A DNA stretch of 6,128 nt from CAMBDR01 sp046597185 (GTDB lineage Bacteria > Pseudomonadota > Gammaproteobacteria > Burkholderiales > Burkholderiaceae_D). The DNA lies in the NCBI GenBank assembly GCA_046597185.1, contig JBKJLF010000521.1, positions 1 through 6,128 on the forward strand, read 5' to 3'. The notes under the pieces are model-generated. The model searched no databases, was not told the DNA's origin, and was given only the letters and a program-made list of their open reading frames with translations. The position numbers and the translations under genes are program-made. The first letter of the stretch is position 1. Every line of letters begins with the position of its first letter. This document shows positions 5,185 through 6,128 of the stretch, in pieces.

Positions 5185-6128
5185 TCGATCTCAACCCCTT
5201 TTCAACTGGTTGGCTTGGCACCATGTTACTGCTGGCAATTCTGATTTTACCAACCTGCTTGTTTGCCTGGCTGTTTTTGCATCAACGTCATACCCAGCTC
5301 GAACTGCAAAACAGCCATCGACAAGATCAATCCGCACTCGAAATTTTACAAAGACAGCGACATCAGGATCAAGATACCATCCGTCAATTGCGTCATAGCG
5401 AGCAATTACTCCAATTTGCGCTCAAAGGCTCAGGAGACGGGGTCTGGGATTGGGATCACAGCACCGGGCAGGTTTTATATGATGATCGGTATCGCGCCTT
5501 GCTGGGTTATTTGGATGAACGCGAGTTTCCCAATGATGTCAATTCATGGCGCGAATTGGTTCATCCTGACGACACCGCCGAGGTGGTGGCCGGCATCAAA
5601 CGCTACTTTGCTTGTATTCGCCCCATCGGTAGCCCAGGCGAGGACCCGATTTACCTGAGTGAATACCGCATGCGCTGCAAAGACGGCACCTGGAAATGGT
5701 TTGTTTCTCGCGGCACCGTCATCAAACGCAATAGCGACGGCAAGCCCCTGCGCATGACAGGCACCTTATCCGACATCACTGCGCAAAAAAATACCGAGCA
5801 ACTGCAAATGCGCACCTTGCTCAATGCGTCACCCGACATCATGCTACTGGCCTTTCAGTCAGGCATCATTCATTATGCCAATCCCCCTGCGGGCGAACTG
5901 TTTGGCTACAGTACACAAGAGCTTTTCGGCATGAATATCGATTTACTCATTCCCGCCGATCTGCGCGCCAGACACAAACAACTGCGCACCCAATATTTTG
6001 CCTCACCCGACCACAAAAAGATGGCCGCCTATCGCCAAATTCACGCACAACGTAAAGATGGTACGCAATTCCCGGTTGAAGTGAGCTTGGCACCGATCAC
6101 GATGTTTGGGCAAACCCTGATCATCGTC
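5181..6128 (+). CDS. Membrane-anchored PAS-PAS sensor protein, 3' end missing
   Basis: The frame is open from the ATG at 5181 to the last base, giving 316 residues without a stop. One transmembrane helix (about 12-33, LLLAILILP...WLFL) is followed by HQRH and a Gln/His-rich coiled coil (about 37-77). A PAS domain of the PAS_3 kind follows (about 78-205: GVWDWD, LLGY, LVHPDD, EYRMRCKDGTWKWF, GTLSDITAQK). A second PAS domain begins at LLNASPD (213-219) and includes YANPPAGELFGY and RKDGTQFPVEVSL near the cut. With no periplasmic domain, it probably senses in the cytoplasm or membrane. The output domain lies beyond the window: a hybrid histidine kinase would suit the upstream Hpt gene, but a GGDEF or EAL output is equally possible from the sequence. 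The start overlaps the Hpt stop (ATGA), with GGCAGG 4 nt upstream. Confidence 0.9.
   Translation, partial: MIDLNPFSTGWLGTMLLLAILILPTCLFAWLFLHQRHTQLELQNSHRQDQSALEILQRQRHQDQDTIRQLRHSEQLLQFALKGSGDGVWDWDHSTGQVLYDDRYRALLGYLDEREFPNDVNSWRELVHPDDTAEVVAGIKRYFACIRPIGSPGEDPIYLSEYRMRCKDGTWKWFVSRGTVIKRNSDGKPLRMTGTLSDITAQKNTEQLQMRTLLNASPDIMLLAFQSGIIHYANPPAGELFGYSTQELFGMNIDLLIPADLRARHKQLRTQYFASPDHKKMAAYRQIHAQRKDGTQFPVEVSLAPITMFGQTLIIV

Noticed and set aside
5263..5658. Plus-strand 131-codon frame inside the PAS sensor gene
   Set aside because: It lies in another frame of a gene with clear transmembrane and PAS features and an ATGA-coupled start. It has no motif of its own.
1..6128. Mobile element, CRISPR, tRNA or rRNA content
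   Set aside because: No transposase-like frame, paired terminal repeats, regularly spaced repeats or tRNA/rRNA signature was seen on either strand.

Overview
The window reads as chromosomal DNA of a Gram-negative proteobacterium. It has near-balanced base composition in the genes and AT-rich gaps. The ribose-5-phosphate isomerase has the E. coli RpiA catalytic residues at the same numbering (D81, D84, K94, E103), and there is an outer-membrane-type lipoprotein. The RpiA style (GTGSTANFFID) made me think of Betaproteobacteria, possibly Neisseriales-like, but that is a low-confidence inference and no rRNA or other marker is present.

Layout. Minus strand, left part: the first 18 codons of an unknown gene run off the left edge (1-54). 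An AT-rich gap follows, then a clear intrinsic terminator (289-317). Upstream of that lies a two-gene minus-strand unit, rpiA (806-1486) followed by a small lipoprotein with a four-cysteine C-terminal domain (335-787). A divergent intergenic region (1487-1608) separates this housekeeping unit from a plus-strand signalling cluster that fills the rest of the window.

The signalling cluster encodes, in order: a single-domain CheY-like response regulator (1609-1977), a CheC-type phosphatase with two complete active-site motifs (1980-2597), a PAS-GGEEF diguanylate cyclase with an intact inhibitory site (2594-3583), a CheD deamidase (3659-4228), an Hpt protein fused to a receiver-like domain that has lost its phospho-acceptor aspartate (4390-5184), and a membrane-anchored PAS-PAS sensor cut by the right edge (5181 to beyond 6128). 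The genes are tightly packed (2-nt gap, two ATGA overlaps), apart from gaps of 75 and 161 nt on either side of cheD.

Inferred joint function: the truncated sensor, if it is a kinase, would pass phosphate through the Hpt histidine to the CheY-like regulator. CheC would remove phosphate from that regulator, and CheD would bind CheC and deamidate chemoreceptors. The diguanylate cyclase inserted between cheC and cheD, and translationally coupled to cheC, suggests a link between this phospho-circuit and c-di-GMP. No CheA, CheW, CheR, CheB or receptor gene is in the window. The individual families are well known; the arrangement and the degenerate receiver are the most interesting parts.
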